Assembly: GCA_945864085.1 (NCBI GenBank)
Contig: CAMBAD010000016.1
Span: 1-35,665, forward strand
DNA from: an uncultured Streptococcus sp.
GTDB lineage: Bacteria > Bacillota > Bacilli > Lactobacillales > Streptococcaceae
DNA length: 35,665 nucleotides
Direction: 5' to 3'
Under the pieces are notes generated by a model that saw only the letters and a list, made by a program, of their open reading frames with translations, was not told the DNA's origin and made no database searches. Positions 1 through 9,700 of the stretch are shown piece after piece. A program made the translations under genes and the position numbers. Positions within the stretch are counted from its first letter, which is position 1, and each line of letters opens with the position of its first letter.

Positions 1-640
1 CCGCTTAGAAAAATCGTCTAAAAGCGGATTATTATTCAAGTGTCGCATTGGTTTCGTAACCGCCCCATAACATAAGGGAGTATATCGAAAACGTAGGAGC
101 GGGAAATACGACCAATTAAATAAGAGTTTGCCAACAAGTCTTTATTTCCAACCTTCCTAACCTCGCTTTTTTCATTTCTAGGCTCAGGTTTCTATGGTCA
201 CTTTTTCGTTTTAAGGTGACCAGCTGAAACAGTTCCCCGAACTGTTTCACTCCCCCGAACAAGCCTCGCTTTTATATTTTTTAGCTCGGGTTAAAACAGT
301 CACTTCCCTGATTGTTTTAATCCACTCCACTGGACTGTTAAGGCCAAAATCAACCACTGCGCTGAGATGGGGACACGAACTCTGAGAAGCGAGGTTGATC
401 TTTTTGCCTAGCCCCTCGACTAGATAAAACCGACATCCCAGGGATGAGAAAGGGGTGTTCTGTTGAGCCGAGTTTATTGGTGAGTTTGGTCATGTTTAAG
501 CGACTGTCAGACCACCATCTTTTGAAAAGTGGTCAAGGAACAGGCGATAGTCGGTTGCTTATTTGAGCCGAGGAGGCAAGTAGGCTTCGCTTGCAGGAAA
601 ATAAATTCATAAATACAGTGAATTTTCAAATAATTTTCAA
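1..640. other. Hairpin-rich non-coding stretch
   Basis: I find no convincing open reading frame here. The stretch is full of stem-loops. An imperfect hairpin starts at base 1 (CCGCTT...AAGCGG, 1-27). GGTCAC/GTGACC lies near 195-221, a 9-bp stem GAAACAGTT/AACTGTTTC near 225-250, TTAAAACAGTC paired with GATTGTTTTAA near 293-322, and GACCAC/GTGGTC near 510-535. Two similar segments, each starting with CCTCGCTTTT and ending in CTCRGGTT, precede hairpins at about 161 and 265. AATCAACC near 348 can pair with GGTTGATC near 393. The function is unknown. It could be a decayed mobile element edge or a structured RNA; I could not match it to tmRNA, RNase P or a group II intron. Confidence 0.4.
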
Positions 641-841
641 GAAATAATTTTCTTATGGTCTTTGATTAGTTTGTATGCAGTTTGGTACTTTTTTTTTTAC
701 AGAAAATGTGATATATTATAGGATAGAGAAAATAATAGGCGTTTTAGACGAACATTCTGCTTGTTATAGGGAGAAGCGTTTGTGTAGAGTTGTTTGTTAT
801 TGGACCGAGTATGATGATAGCACAGAGAAGAATTTGAAAAT

Positions 842-3106
842 ATGAATCGTTTAACGACCATCAATGATACAGGGGCAGTGCCAGCAGTCATTGATAAGAA
901 GACACGATGGGGAAAGGAGGGCCAGGAACTCCGCATTCATCGAGTAAGAAAAGAACCGCCTGAAACAATCAGGCCTAAGCAAGAGGACCTTGAGCAGGCT
1001 CAAGAGCACTATCTGCAAGACAAGTCTGCCTATGAAGAAGCGCTGTCGCAACGGTTAGCAGAAGCGGAGGCCAATAAGACCAAGATAGGAAATCTTAGCA
1101 CCGTCCATATCCAGCACCTGTATTTTCAAGATGAGGGGGCAGCTGAAGTTTCAATCATCGGAGGACAGCCAATCAAGGCCCAGTCGGTGAAAGAAATTTA
1201 TTTGGCCAAAGTCAAGAATGGCAGTGCAATAGACTCTATGTTCCTGCCCATGCTCTACTTCTCAGGGGACTATGCCGTTGAACAAGATTTGGTCTCGGGA
1301 AAAGAATGTCCGATTGTTGATCAGGACGACTACTATGTCTATCTATTAGAGCCTGATCAAACTAGCTTTACAGTAATCTATTCGAACCTGGAGCATTCTT
1401 ACTACGATACCCAGCGTTTAGGTAGCATTGGCTACCACTACACTATCCATTCAAGGATAGACCATCAGCCTGTCATCGTCTACATTTTTCGAGACCCGAC
1501 CAAGACCGCTGTATTTGGGACAGGATCGGGCAAGGAAGGCTACCTAGAAGTCAGTCTCTCAGCTATCTTCTACTATGAGGATGGCAAAAGGGTGCATTTC
1601 TCCGAGGAGAAGCCAGCGCTTTTGTCCATAGCAGAGCTACGGAGCAATTTAGATCCTCACCTTCCAGACATCGGTCGCTATGAGTATGTGTCAGAATTTT
1701 CAGGAGCCATTATTCCTGTAACGGGTTCTACGATTCAACGCCAATCCAATCAACGATACTATTCTGCTGTAGCAAATAATCGTCCAAAGGATAACCTCAA
1801 ACAGCTACTAGACACAAGCAAACATTACCAAACTTCTCTAATCGGCTCTATTCAGACGCGAGATTATGTCATCGTTCGCTACGGAGTTGTAGATAGTGCC
1901 TCTTCCATCGTACCGTCTACCCTCTGGATAACTCTCAATTCTGATTTGCCTCTAAAAAATGTCATTGAGAAACGATTCCTACACTCAGAAGGTCCCAAAC
2001 TATTGCCCTTGCCGCAGGAGCAAACCTATCCGCTCCTGGCTACACCAGAAACCAGCCTAGATCCTAATCTGGAGGCAACTGAGTTAGAATCGGAGCAAGT
2101 TGTCCCAATGCTGCCTGAGCCTCAGGAAAACCAACCATTGGTTTCAGAAGACACAGCTCAGAATCCAGTTGAACCTGTCCCTGCTCCTAGCGAGGAAGCA
2201 GCAACTCGTGACGACATGATTGATGGAACAGGAGAAATTGCTGCAGAGCAGGGGGAGCGACCACGAACCGCGTCTAGGGGCAATGTTTCCTACAATTCCA
2301 AATTTTTGTCCAAGGAAGAACAAGTCTGGGAGGAAGCAGGTTCAACAGAACCACTTTATCCAGACACGGATGAATTTTTGGTGGCCCAGCTGCTCCAACA
2401 AAGGAATGAGCAGCCAATCAATCAAGCAGAACCATCGCTCGATGAAGGAATTGAAGTTGCGGTTGGTGACAATATCAGCCTAGAAGAAATACTAAAGAAA
2501 ATTGATCACAAGAAACTTCCTGTTGAAGCCACGATTGAAGTCGCCGAACTTCCGACAACTGCTGTAGTTGGTAAGCGTCAGGCAACGCTCTATGTGGCCT
2601 ATCCAAATGGAAAGAGAAGTGCCTTAACCATACCGGTCACTGTCTTTAACCCGATGGATCGTTTGACCTATGCAGAACGCTATCCTCTACAGGTACGCGG
2701 TCCCGTACAGGTTCAACAGAGAGAGCAACTACAGAAACGTGCTGTTATCGATCAGCTGATGATTGCGACCCTACCAGTCGATACACGGTTAGAAATTGTT
2801 GGCATGCCAACCACGGACTATCCAGGTATCTTTACAGCTACCGTTAAGGTCCACTACGGAGACGGTACAAGAGCTCAAGTCTCTGTTCCGATAGAGATTA
2901 TCGAGCCTGAGCCACTTGATAGCGGACCAGAAGCTGAATCATTGCCGAATCTTTCGGACATGACCGTCAATTATTCCCATGATTTGGTACCAGAAACAGG
3001 CACAACAAGTCTGGATCAAGCCTTTGCCATGTTACTGGGTGGAACAGTGCTAGCAATTCGTCAACATAACGAGAAAACCTTGGAATTTTCCCAACATCAG
3101 GATTAA
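842..3106 (+). CDS. Adhesin-like protein, GbpC/antigen I/II-like domain plus Rib-like domains, no signal peptide
   Basis: This 754-residue protein begins with a charged segment (about residues 1-80). Residues of roughly 115-365 resemble the GbpC/antigen I/II variable-domain fold: TVIYSNLEHSYYD, then VYIFRDPTKTAVFG, an FYYEDGK segment, and FSGAIIPVTGSTI. A Pro/Glu-rich linker (about 395-540) follows. Two Rib-like beta domains (about 541-603 and 603-692) each end in a V-x-V/I-x-V/I strand. The tail carries VPETG (716-720), a weakly hydrophobic stretch and basic residues, which looks like a decayed LPXTG sorting signal. No signal peptide is visible at the N-terminus, so surface display is not supported as it stands. 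An AT-rich promoter-like region (TATATTATA near 712) lies about 125 bases upstream. The ribosome binding site is weak. It is probably co-transcribed with the next gene 26 bases downstream. Confidence 0.7.
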   Translation: MNRLTTINDTGAVPAVIDKKTRWGKEGQELRIHRVRKEPPETIRPKQEDLEQAQEHYLQDKSAYEEALSQRLAEAEANKTKIGNLSTVHIQHLYFQDEGAAEVSIIGGQPIKAQSVKEIYLAKVKNGSAIDSMFLPMLYFSGDYAVEQDLVSGKECPIVDQDDYYVYLLEPDQTSFTVIYSNLEHSYYDTQRLGSIGYHYTIHSRIDHQPVIVYIFRDPTKTAVFGTGSGKEGYLEVSLSAIFYYEDGKRVHFSEEKPALLSIAELRSNLDPHLPDIGRYEYVSEFSGAIIPVTGSTIQRQSNQRYYSAVANNRPKDNLKQLLDTSKHYQTSLIGSIQTRDYVIVRYGVVDSASSIVPSTLWITLNSDLPLKNVIEKRFLHSEGPKLLPLPQEQTYPLLATPETSLDPNLEATELESEQVVPMLPEPQENQPLVSEDTAQNPVEPVPAPSEEAATRDDMIDGTGEIAAEQGERPRTASRGNVSYNSKFLSKEEQVWEEAGSTEPLYPDTDEFLVAQLLQQRNEQPINQAEPSLDEGIEVAVGDNISLEEILKKIDHKKLPVEATIEVAELPTTAVVGKRQATLYVAYPNGKRSALTIPVTVFNPMDRLTYAERYPLQVRGPVQVQQREQLQKRAVIDQLMIATLPVDTRLEIVGMPTTDYPGIFTATVKVHYGDGTRAQVSVPIEIIEPEPLDSGPEAESLPNLSDMTVNYSHDLVPETGTTSLDQAFAMLLGGTVLAIRQHNEKTLEFSQHQD

Positions 3107-3132
3107 ATTATAGAAAAAGAAATAAGAATTAG

Positions 3133-6100
3133 GTGGAACAAGAGGATATGCAAAATACAAATACAGGTGTGGCAATCAGCTATCTCTTAGTTGATACACA
3201 AGAAGAAGTATTACAAGAACACTACTACCATGTCAACGACATCAATGCAGGTGAGCTGACAGCCAAGTTATTGGATAAGGGATATGAGATAGTAGGAGAT
3301 TTGGCTAGTTCTGGCCTTTGGTCAGAAGAGAGCAGTGAAGTGACGGTTTTTGTTCGTGAGAAGGAAAGCGTTGTTACTGCGGATGCACCCAAAGAAGCTG
3401 GCAGTCAACTGTCATTTTCTGGGCAAGCTAGTTGGCCAGCAGGTGTAGGTGCTAATGACCTTAATCGTGGCATCTATCGGACTGTTCAGTTCTTGTATGA
3501 AGATGGCAAACAGGCCTTTCCGCCAGTGAGACAAAAAATTCAGCTCAAGCGGACAGCCATTGTCAATCATGCTAGACAGACAGTTTCGTACACCGACTGG
3601 AAATTGGCTGGTCGTGTGAATGAGTTTGAGGCAGTTCAGGTACCAGTTATTTCTGGTTATCTGGCAGATGTTTCCTCTGTGCCAAACGAAGCGGTTACAG
3701 ATTTTGCTCAAACAGATAAGCTGGTTACGATAACTTATCAGGCAGAGGCTAAACAGGCCACAGTGCGAGTAGTCGATCTCAATTCTAACAAAACACTCTT
3801 CACGGATGAATTTACCAGCAAGACAAACGAATTGATTAGCTACCCAATTCAGGATGTCTTGGATACCTATACGGCTAAGGGATATGAAATCGTTTCTAAC
3901 GAATTGACAGAAAACCAATACCTATCCGTAGATGGTCAGACCAACTTTACTGTCACAGTGCAGCCAAAAGTTATCATCTTGGATCCGCTTGAGTTTATCC
4001 CTCAGGTTGGACAAAAAGTCTATCCAGATTTGAAGGATAGCGTTGTCTGGCCAGCAGGCTTAGAAAAAGACAAACTCCTGCGAGAAATCAAACGGACCAT
4101 CCAGTTCGAATATGAAGGTGGTGCAACCACTCAGGAAGCCCATGTACAGACCCTGGTCTTCAAACGCCGCGTCTTGATCAACCTCTTGGAGTCAACCATT
4201 TCTTACGGTAGCTGGGAGGGAGTAGAAACAACTTTCCCTGCCTACACGCCACGTGAGGAAGAAGGTTACGTTGCTAAGCCGCGTTTGGTACCAGAGCGCA
4301 AGGGGATTACAGCCAATAGCGAACATCGGGTAGAAAAGGTTACCTATACACGGACGATTCAGAAAGTAGAAGTACAAATTGTTGATCAGTCCCGCCAAAT
4401 GACCTTGCTCTACAAGACTAAGCTGATTGGTAAGAGTGGCCAGGACCTTGCCTACGATCCGCAGGTTAAGATTCAAGAATTTGCCCACAACGGTTATGAG
4501 CTTGTCTATAGTGAATTTCCAGAAAATGGCACGTTCGGGCACGAATCAGGAACCGAGAAGGTCTACCAGATTGTTTTGCAACCAAAAGTGGTGACAGTCT
4601 ATTCAACAGATCCTAAGCCAGCAGGTAGTCAGGTCGGTTCAGATACCAAGGGGCCATGGTGGCCAGCAGGAGTAGATAAGGTTGACTTGCTGCGTAAAGT
4701 AGAACGTACTATTCACTACCTCTTCCCTGATGATAGCGAAGCCTTGCCAACAACTGTTGATTCAGTAGTCTTTAGCCGCGATGCTCAGGTCAATCTGGTG
4801 ACCGGTCAGGTGACCTACTCTGATTGGGACTTTGAACAGCAAGAATTGCCAGAGCAACAAGTGCCTGAAATCCTAGGCTACTATAGCGATAAGGACCACT
4901 TGCCAGCTATTCCTAGATTGAGTGCAGGCTCCTCCAACATTTCCTACACCATTCGCTATTTGCCACATAGAAATCCTGTTTGGGTGACAGTCTACGATAG
5001 CGATCGCGAAGAGCCATTGGCTCAACGCCAAACCTTCAACCGAGACAAGGAAGATTTGACCCAAGAATTGCGTCACCTCTCCATGCCATTTATCGAAAAA
5101 GGGTATCGTATCAAAGCAGCTGACCAACAAGAGTCCTATCACTTTGATCTTGAAAATGATCAGGTGAGTGTCACCTTGGAACCAGTTGTTAAGGTTGTTA
5201 CTGTGGAAAAACCTCGCCTGGCCTATACACCGATTGAGGGATATGATCGCTTGACTTGGCCGAAAGGCTTAGAAGTATCCAACCTCCAAAAAGTCATCAG
5301 TCGTACGGTTTATTTCCAAACAGAATCTGGTCAAGAAGTCTACGAACCGATTGTACAACACATTACCTTCAACCGTGAAGCGCATGTGCGTTTGACAGAC
5401 AGTCATGTATCTTACAGTGTCTGGAAAGGTGAGACAGACCAGTTCAAGGCAATCGAGGTACCAACTTACCCAGACCATAGTTCGAGCAAGGAACGCATTG
5501 AAGAAATGACCGTTGACGGTTATGATTATTCTCAGGTCATCACGGTGACTTACCGGAAGAATCCAGAGCCTATCCGTGTTCGCTATATCAATCAAAAGAC
5601 TCAGGAAGAAGTTGCTGTAGACAAGATTGTCGGCAGGGTTTCTGAAACCTATTATTACGAACTTGAAAAACGCTACCTGGCCCTTGATTTGGCAGGCTAT
5701 GAGATTGTTGGCGGTGACTATCCGCATCAGCTAGTCATCACAGACCAGCCTCAAGAATTTACCGTCTATCTGGCAGAGAAGGTTGTTGAGGTACACTGGC
5801 AGGATCCGAAAGAGGCCTTTACCCTTCTGGAGCTTGGCAATGGAGCTGTCTTTAGCTGGCCAAGCGGCCTGGATCTGTCCTCTCTCTCTTATGAATCGCA
5901 ACGCCATATTCATTACAATTATGAAAATAAGGGACAGGCACACGAAACAATCGTACAACGCTGCCTCTTCTACCGCAATGCCTTTGTTAACTTGGTAACA
6001 AGTGAAGTCAGCTACGGTGACTGGCAGCCAGAAATGGCACGTTTTGATGCGGTTATCAGTCCAGAATTGCCAGGCTATGAAGTGACCCGCCAGGAAGTCG

Positions 6101-7098
6101 GAGGGGTTCAACTCTCAGCCAAGGGTGAGCCTGAATTGCTGGAAGAATATGTTATCTACAAGGAAAATCCATATCAATTTGAGGTTAAAGTCTTTGACAT
6201 CTTGAACAACCAAGAGCTGGAAACCCTCTACTTCGTCATTCGTGCAGGCGAAAAACCAGCTTATCAGCTAGACCGCTTGGTTGGTCACTACATCAAGCAA
6301 GGATATGAATTGGTTGAAACACGTGCCTCTAACCAACAGGAAATCGGCGGTGCAGGCAATCATGTCAATCTCTTACTGAAACCTCGCTTCGTGACATTGA
6401 CTGTCGAAGATTTGCAAGATGGTTTCCAAAATATTGAGCAACCATTGGCTAATAAATTGAAGTATCTGTCTGGAATTGGTCTTCACGATTTATCACGGAC
6501 CATCAAGCGGACCATCAAGTATATTTACCAAGATGGCGAGCCAGCAGCGGCAGATATGGAAGCAGTTGTCACTTACAGTCGTCAGGTGACAATCAACATG
6601 GTTAATGGCGAACTAGCTTACAGCGATTGGTACAGCCCATATCCAACCTTTGATGAGGTTATCAACCCATTGATTCACCGTTATCAGGCTAGTCAAGAGA
6701 TAAGTCCAAGTGTGGATTATGTTTCGGTTGATGATGGAGATGTTGTTGAGTATGTTATCTATTCACCAATGATTCAAGAAGTTGTTGTTAATATCATCAA
6801 CAAGGCAACGGGAGATATTCTCTACACCGAATCCTTGCCAGAATTGGCTGGTTTTGATAAAGAAGGTATTTCAAAAGATGCTATGCACAGCTTGATGCAA
6901 AAGGCAATCTATCAAGAACCTTCAAGAGAAGCAAGCCCTGCTGTAACAGCAGAAAAGCCTGTATCAAAAGCTCCGAGCGCTAAACCAGCACAACCTGTAA
7001 AAAAAGAGTCTAAGCCAGAGCCAGCCCTTGTTAAAGAAGTGGCAGGAAAAGGCTTTATCGGAAAATTGAAAGATTACCTCTTCAGTGATAAGGACTAG
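3133..7098 (+). CDS. Large Muc_B2/MucBP-type repeat protein
   Basis: A 1321-residue protein made of tandem units of about 200 residues. Six units carry a WPAG/WPKG/WPSG-like motif (residues about 100, 305, 510, 709, 909; the sixth, near 1109, is degenerate) followed by RTI-x-Y/F-x-YEDG and later a V-x-YSDW motif, the pattern of Muc_B2 domains. Between them lie MucBP-like segments ending in KGYEIV or similar; a seventh is partial. Such proteins usually bind mucins or other host glycoproteins. The C-terminus is a Lys/Pro/Glu-rich tail ending near KLKDYLFSDKD. There is no signal peptide, no LPXTG motif and no membrane span, which is odd for the family. The start is GTG at 3133, or ATG at 3148; neither has an ideal ribosome binding site. 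It follows the GbpC-like gene and ends before a strong terminator. Confidence 0.75.
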   Translation: MEQEDMQNTNTGVAISYLLVDTQEEVLQEHYYHVNDINAGELTAKLLDKGYEIVGDLASSGLWSEESSEVTVFVREKESVVTADAPKEAGSQLSFSGQASWPAGVGANDLNRGIYRTVQFLYEDGKQAFPPVRQKIQLKRTAIVNHARQTVSYTDWKLAGRVNEFEAVQVPVISGYLADVSSVPNEAVTDFAQTDKLVTITYQAEAKQATVRVVDLNSNKTLFTDEFTSKTNELISYPIQDVLDTYTAKGYEIVSNELTENQYLSVDGQTNFTVTVQPKVIILDPLEFIPQVGQKVYPDLKDSVVWPAGLEKDKLLREIKRTIQFEYEGGATTQEAHVQTLVFKRRVLINLLESTISYGSWEGVETTFPAYTPREEEGYVAKPRLVPERKGITANSEHRVEKVTYTRTIQKVEVQIVDQSRQMTLLYKTKLIGKSGQDLAYDPQVKIQEFAHNGYELVYSEFPENGTFGHESGTEKVYQIVLQPKVVTVYSTDPKPAGSQVGSDTKGPWWPAGVDKVDLLRKVERTIHYLFPDDSEALPTTVDSVVFSRDAQVNLVTGQVTYSDWDFEQQELPEQQVPEILGYYSDKDHLPAIPRLSAGSSNISYTIRYLPHRNPVWVTVYDSDREEPLAQRQTFNRDKEDLTQELRHLSMPFIEKGYRIKAADQQESYHFDLENDQVSVTLEPVVKVVTVEKPRLAYTPIEGYDRLTWPKGLEVSNLQKVISRTVYFQTESGQEVYEPIVQHITFNREAHVRLTDSHVSYSVWKGETDQFKAIEVPTYPDHSSSKERIEEMTVDGYDYSQVITVTYRKNPEPIRVRYINQKTQEEVAVDKIVGRVSETYYYELEKRYLALDLAGYEIVGGDYPHQLVITDQPQEFTVYLAEKVVEVHWQDPKEAFTLLELGNGAVFSWPSGLDLSSLSYESQRHIHYNYENKGQAHETIVQRCLFYRNAFVNLVTSEVSYGDWQPEMARFDAVISPELPGYEVTRQEVGGVQLSAKGEPELLEEYVIYKENPYQFEVKVFDILNNQELETLYFVIRAGEKPAYQLDRLVGHYIKQGYELVETRASNQQEIGGAGNHVNLLLKPRFVTLTVEDLQDGFQNIEQPLANKLKYLSGIGLHDLSRTIKRTIKYIYQDGEPAAADMEAVVTYSRQVTINMVNGELAYSDWYSPYPTFDEVINPLIHRYQASQEISPSVDYVSVDDGDVVEYVIYSPMIQEVVVNIINKATGDILYTESLPELAGFDKEGISKDAMHSLMQKAIYQEPSREASPAVTAEKPVSKAPSAKPAQPVKKESKPEPALVKEVAGKGFIGKLKDYLFSDKD

Positions 7099-7116
7099 AC
7101 AACCTATCCACCTAAG

Positions 7117-7155
7117 AAAGGCCCACTCGACAATAGATGTTGAGTGGGCCTTTTA
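7117..7155 (+). terminator. Intrinsic terminator after the adhesin pair
   Basis: A 13-bp stem, GGCCCACTCGACA with TGTTGAGTGGGCC (one G-T pair), is followed by TTTTAT. It closes the two-gene adhesin unit. Confidence 0.85.
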
Positions 7156-7310
7156 TAGTGGGTACCAGTGGGAGTGCGAAGGGCATTGTTATTGATGGAA
7201 AATCAACTTCAGAAACGGTTATGCGTGCAGGCAGTATTGGTGCCTAGCAGCGTGAGTTCACGAAGCGACAAAAGGAAAAATGGAATGACCAGGATAAGTC
7301 GGGTCTGCTT

Positions 7311-7459
7311 AGAACCTGTCTTCACAAGTAAAGTGTTTTTATGTAATTTCGCTCATCAAGGCAGTTTTTGAGAGAATACTGATGTATTTTGAAAAAATGA
7401 ACGATAAGGAGCTGAAAAGCTAGCCTTAGATGGAGTGCTGGACTGTGAATACAGGTTTT
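7311..7459 (+). repeat. Dispersed inverted-end repeat, copy 1 (MITE-like)
   Basis: A 149-bp element starting AGAACCTGTCTTCACAAGT and ending ACTGTGAATACAGGTTT, so the ends are inverted repeats. Inside it shares ATCAAGGCAGTTTTTGA and CTAGCCTTAGAT with the copy at 16251. Its right end runs into the stop codon of the minus-strand HAD gene (TTA at 7459-7461), so it may also serve as that gene's 3' end. The DNA between the terminator at 7155 and this repeat holds no gene I can support. Confidence 0.75.
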
Positions 7460-8268
7460 TAGTCCAACACCCATTCGCGAATGGCGTGGGCAACACCTGA
7501 CTCATCGTTTGATTTGGTGATGTATTTGGCGATTTTTTTAAGTTCTGGATTGCCATTATCCATGACGACGGGATTGCCAACGACTTCTAGCATTGGTCGG
7601 TCATTTTCTTGGTCACCGATAGCCATGGTTTGGTCCATGGTCAGGCCTAATTTCTGGGCTAACTGGATAATTGCCTGGCCCTTATTAACGGTTTTTGGTG
7701 TGATTTCTAGGTAGAAGGGGGCAGACTTGGCAACGTTGTATTTCTCGGTCAGACCGATTGGCAAGTTGGGAATGGCAGCGTCAAGGATTTCAGGCTCATC
7801 GACCATCATCACCTTGATAATTTCCTTGTCTGCCATTTCTTCTGGTGTTCGATAGAAGACAGGAGAGCTGACCAACATTGCTTCGTAAATGGTGTATTTT
7901 CCGATATTTCGGTTGGCGGTATACATGCCTTGTTTGGTGCTGGCATGCATGGGCAGACTGAGTTTGCGAGCAGCCAGTTCGATGTCCAGATAGTCATCGT
8001 AGGTCAGTGTATCTTTGACAATATCCTCACCAGTAGCAGCATCCTGGACCAGACCGCCATTAAAGGTAATCACATAGTCGCCAGGCTCAGTGAGCTGGAG
8101 TTGTTCTAAAATGGCACGGACACCTGAGATGGGACGCCCAGTCGCAATAACGATTTTCACGCCTGCATTTTTAGCATCTTGGATGGCTGAAAATACCTCA
8201 GGGGTAATCTCGTGTTGGCTATTCAAAAGAGTGCCATCAATATCGATGGCAACGAGTTTAATGGTCAT
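7459..8268 (-). CDS. Cof-type HAD-IIB family sugar-phosphate phosphatase
   Basis: A 269-residue cytoplasmic phosphatase of the Cof/YidA type. Motif I is DIDGT (D9 and D11 carry the chemistry). The type II cap follows, and motif IV is GDQENDRPML near the C-terminus. Family members dephosphorylate sugar phosphates or other small phosphometabolites; the substrate cannot be told from sequence. The ATG at 8268 is chosen because GGAG sits 6 bases upstream and the family start (MTIKLVAIDIDGT) fits; a TTG at 8280 would add four residues. The start lies inside the last codons of the HD gene (11-bp overlap), so the two are translationally coupled. Repeat copy 1 abuts the stop codon. Confidence 0.92.
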   Translation of the reverse strand: MTIKLVAIDIDGTLLNSQHEITPEVFSAIQDAKNAGVKIVIATGRPISGVRAILEQLQLTEPGDYVITFNGGLVQDAATGEDIVKDTLTYDDYLDIELAARKLSLPMHASTKQGMYTANRNIGKYTIYEAMLVSSPVFYRTPEEMADKEIIKVMMVDEPEILDAAIPNLPIGLTEKYNVAKSAPFYLEITPKTVNKGQAIIQLAQKLGLTMDQTMAIGDQENDRPMLEVVGNPVVMDNGNPELKKIAKYITKSNDESGVAHAIREWVLD

Positions 8269-9571
8269 GTGTTTCTCCAATCATAAAGTGATCGTTGTGA
8301 ATATAGCTAGTAAAGAGTTCCGTTTGCGAGGAAAAAATTCCAGTATCGTCCAGCATTTCCTTAGGAAAATAAAAGCGGCTATCTCCGTGAATCGTTCCCG
8401 CAAGAGAATGAACAATGGGTGAAAGGGAAGATAGTTCGACCAGACTGGTATCTTTCCGATAAATTTCTATCTGTGTCCGCTTTTTCTTTGCATTGGGGCG
8501 ATAAATGTCGTAAGGCAGGTCAAAGTTATGGTGGATAGATGTGTAATATTCAGGGTCAAACCCAACATCGGCCACTAAACTGCGTAGCTTGTCCAACTGG
8601 TTTTCCTGATGGGATTTGAAGGTGATGGATTTAAACACCTTGCGATTAATGTAGCGTCGGGCTAGGTCTGATAAGATATCATCAGGACCTTCAATCCACG
8701 ATTGGAAATAGGTATTCATCACACCGTCATCTAAGGCCAGATAGTCTGTCAGGCTGATTCGGTGTTCAAAAAATGGCAGAAGCCGAGGTGAGGTACGGGC
8801 GAAAAAGTCTTGTTCGCTGGTATAGAGCAATTTTGCCCGCTTGAGTAGATTTTGGAGGAGAACTTCCATGGAGCGGCTGGCGGGGTGGAAGTAGACCTGC
8901 ATGTACATCTGATAGCGGCTGAGGACATAGTCTTCGACGGCATGCATGCCGGATTCTTTGAAGGCAATGCCCTGCTCTGTCGGCCGAATGACACGTAAAA
9001 TGCGAGTCAGGTCAAACTCCCCATAGTTGGTTCCTGTGAAATACGAATCTCGCAACAAATAATCCATCCTGTCTACATCGATTTGGCTGGAAATCAGCTG
9101 GACAACCTGCTTATTAGGATAGGTATGATTGATGACGCTGGCCACCTTATCGGGAAAATCAGGCGCAACTTGTTTGAGCAAGGCATTGATTTCTGTTTCA
9201 GGACTGGTAATGATAGCGCAGGTCATCTCCTCGTGGTCTGTATCAAAAAGGCGTTCAAAGGTATGCGAATAAGCCCCGTGTCCGACATCATGTAGCAGGG
9301 CTGCTACCATGGTCAGCAGCGACTCACTGGCATTCCAGAGTTGGGAATACTTGTCTTCAAATTTTTGCGTAATCCGCCTCGCAATCTCATAGGCGCCGAG
9401 GCAGTGCGAAAAGCGACTATGCTCGCCACCGTGAAAGGTATAGGAAGTCGTTCCTAATTGCTTAATACGGCGCAGTCGTTGAAATTCTTTTGTATTGATC
9501 AAATGGTATATAAGTTCATGCTCGACATGGACATAGTTGTGAACAGGGTCACGAAATACTTTTTCTATCAT
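8258..9571 (-). CDS. HD-domain phosphohydrolase (dGTPase-like)
   Basis: A 437-residue HD superfamily protein. Metal ligands are visible as H51 (GGEHSRFSHCLG), the H94-D95 pair (ALLHDVGHGAYSHT) and a later Asp in QIDVDRMDYLLRDS. Family members related to YwfO and SAMHD1 hydrolyse deoxynucleoside triphosphates; the exact substrate is inferred only. The start MIEKVFRDPVHNYV is the conserved family start. There is no Shine-Dalgarno in front of it: a TGC-TATAAT -10 element ends six bases before the ATG, so the mRNA is probably leaderless. It is the first gene of an operon with the HAD phosphatase and is divergent from the DUF1934 gene. Confidence 0.9.
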   Translation of the reverse strand: MIEKVFRDPVHNYVHVEHELIYHLINTKEFQRLRRIKQLGTTSYTFHGGEHSRFSHCLGAYEIARRITQKFEDKYSQLWNASESLLTMVAALLHDVGHGAYSHTFERLFDTDHEEMTCAIITSPETEINALLKQVAPDFPDKVASVINHTYPNKQVVQLISSQIDVDRMDYLLRDSYFTGTNYGEFDLTRILRVIRPTEQGIAFKESGMHAVEDYVLSRYQMYMQVYFHPASRSMEVLLQNLLKRAKLLYTSEQDFFARTSPRLLPFFEHRISLTDYLALDDGVMNTYFQSWIEGPDDILSDLARRYINRKVFKSITFKSHQENQLDKLRSLVADVGFDPEYYTSIHHNFDLPYDIYRPNAKKKRTQIEIYRKDTSLVELSSLSPIVHSLAGTIHGDSRFYFPKEMLDDTGIFSSQTELFTSYIHNDHFMIGETHDH

Positions 9572-9577
9572 GTTCTT

Positions 9578-9583
9578 ATTATA
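9578..9583 (-). promoter_or_regulatory. Extended -10 promoter of the HD gene
   Basis: On the minus strand the sequence reads TTTTTGCTATAATAAGAAC followed by the start ATG. TGC-TATAAT is an extended -10 box. Transcription should begin at or within a base or two of the start codon. Confidence 0.6.
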
Positions 9584-9655
9584 GCAAAAAGTGCTTAATT
9601 TTGCCTGAATTTGCCAAATCCACACCCGAAAGCACTAAGACACACAGACTTTTGG

Positions 9656-9661
9656 TATAAT
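9656..9661 (+). promoter_or_regulatory. Extended -10 promoter of the DUF1934 gene
   Basis: TTTTGGTATAATTAAAAG carries TGG-TATAAT. There is no good -35 element. It sits 40 bases before the ATG at 9701. Confidence 0.6.
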
Positions 9662-9700
9662 TAAAAGATAGAGTTGCTCGAATTAGAAAGGAAACAACCA

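Noticed and set aside
2220..2483. 87-codon frame inside the GbpC-like gene
   Set aside because: It is a shadow in another frame of a gene with clear domains and has no ribosome binding site of its own.
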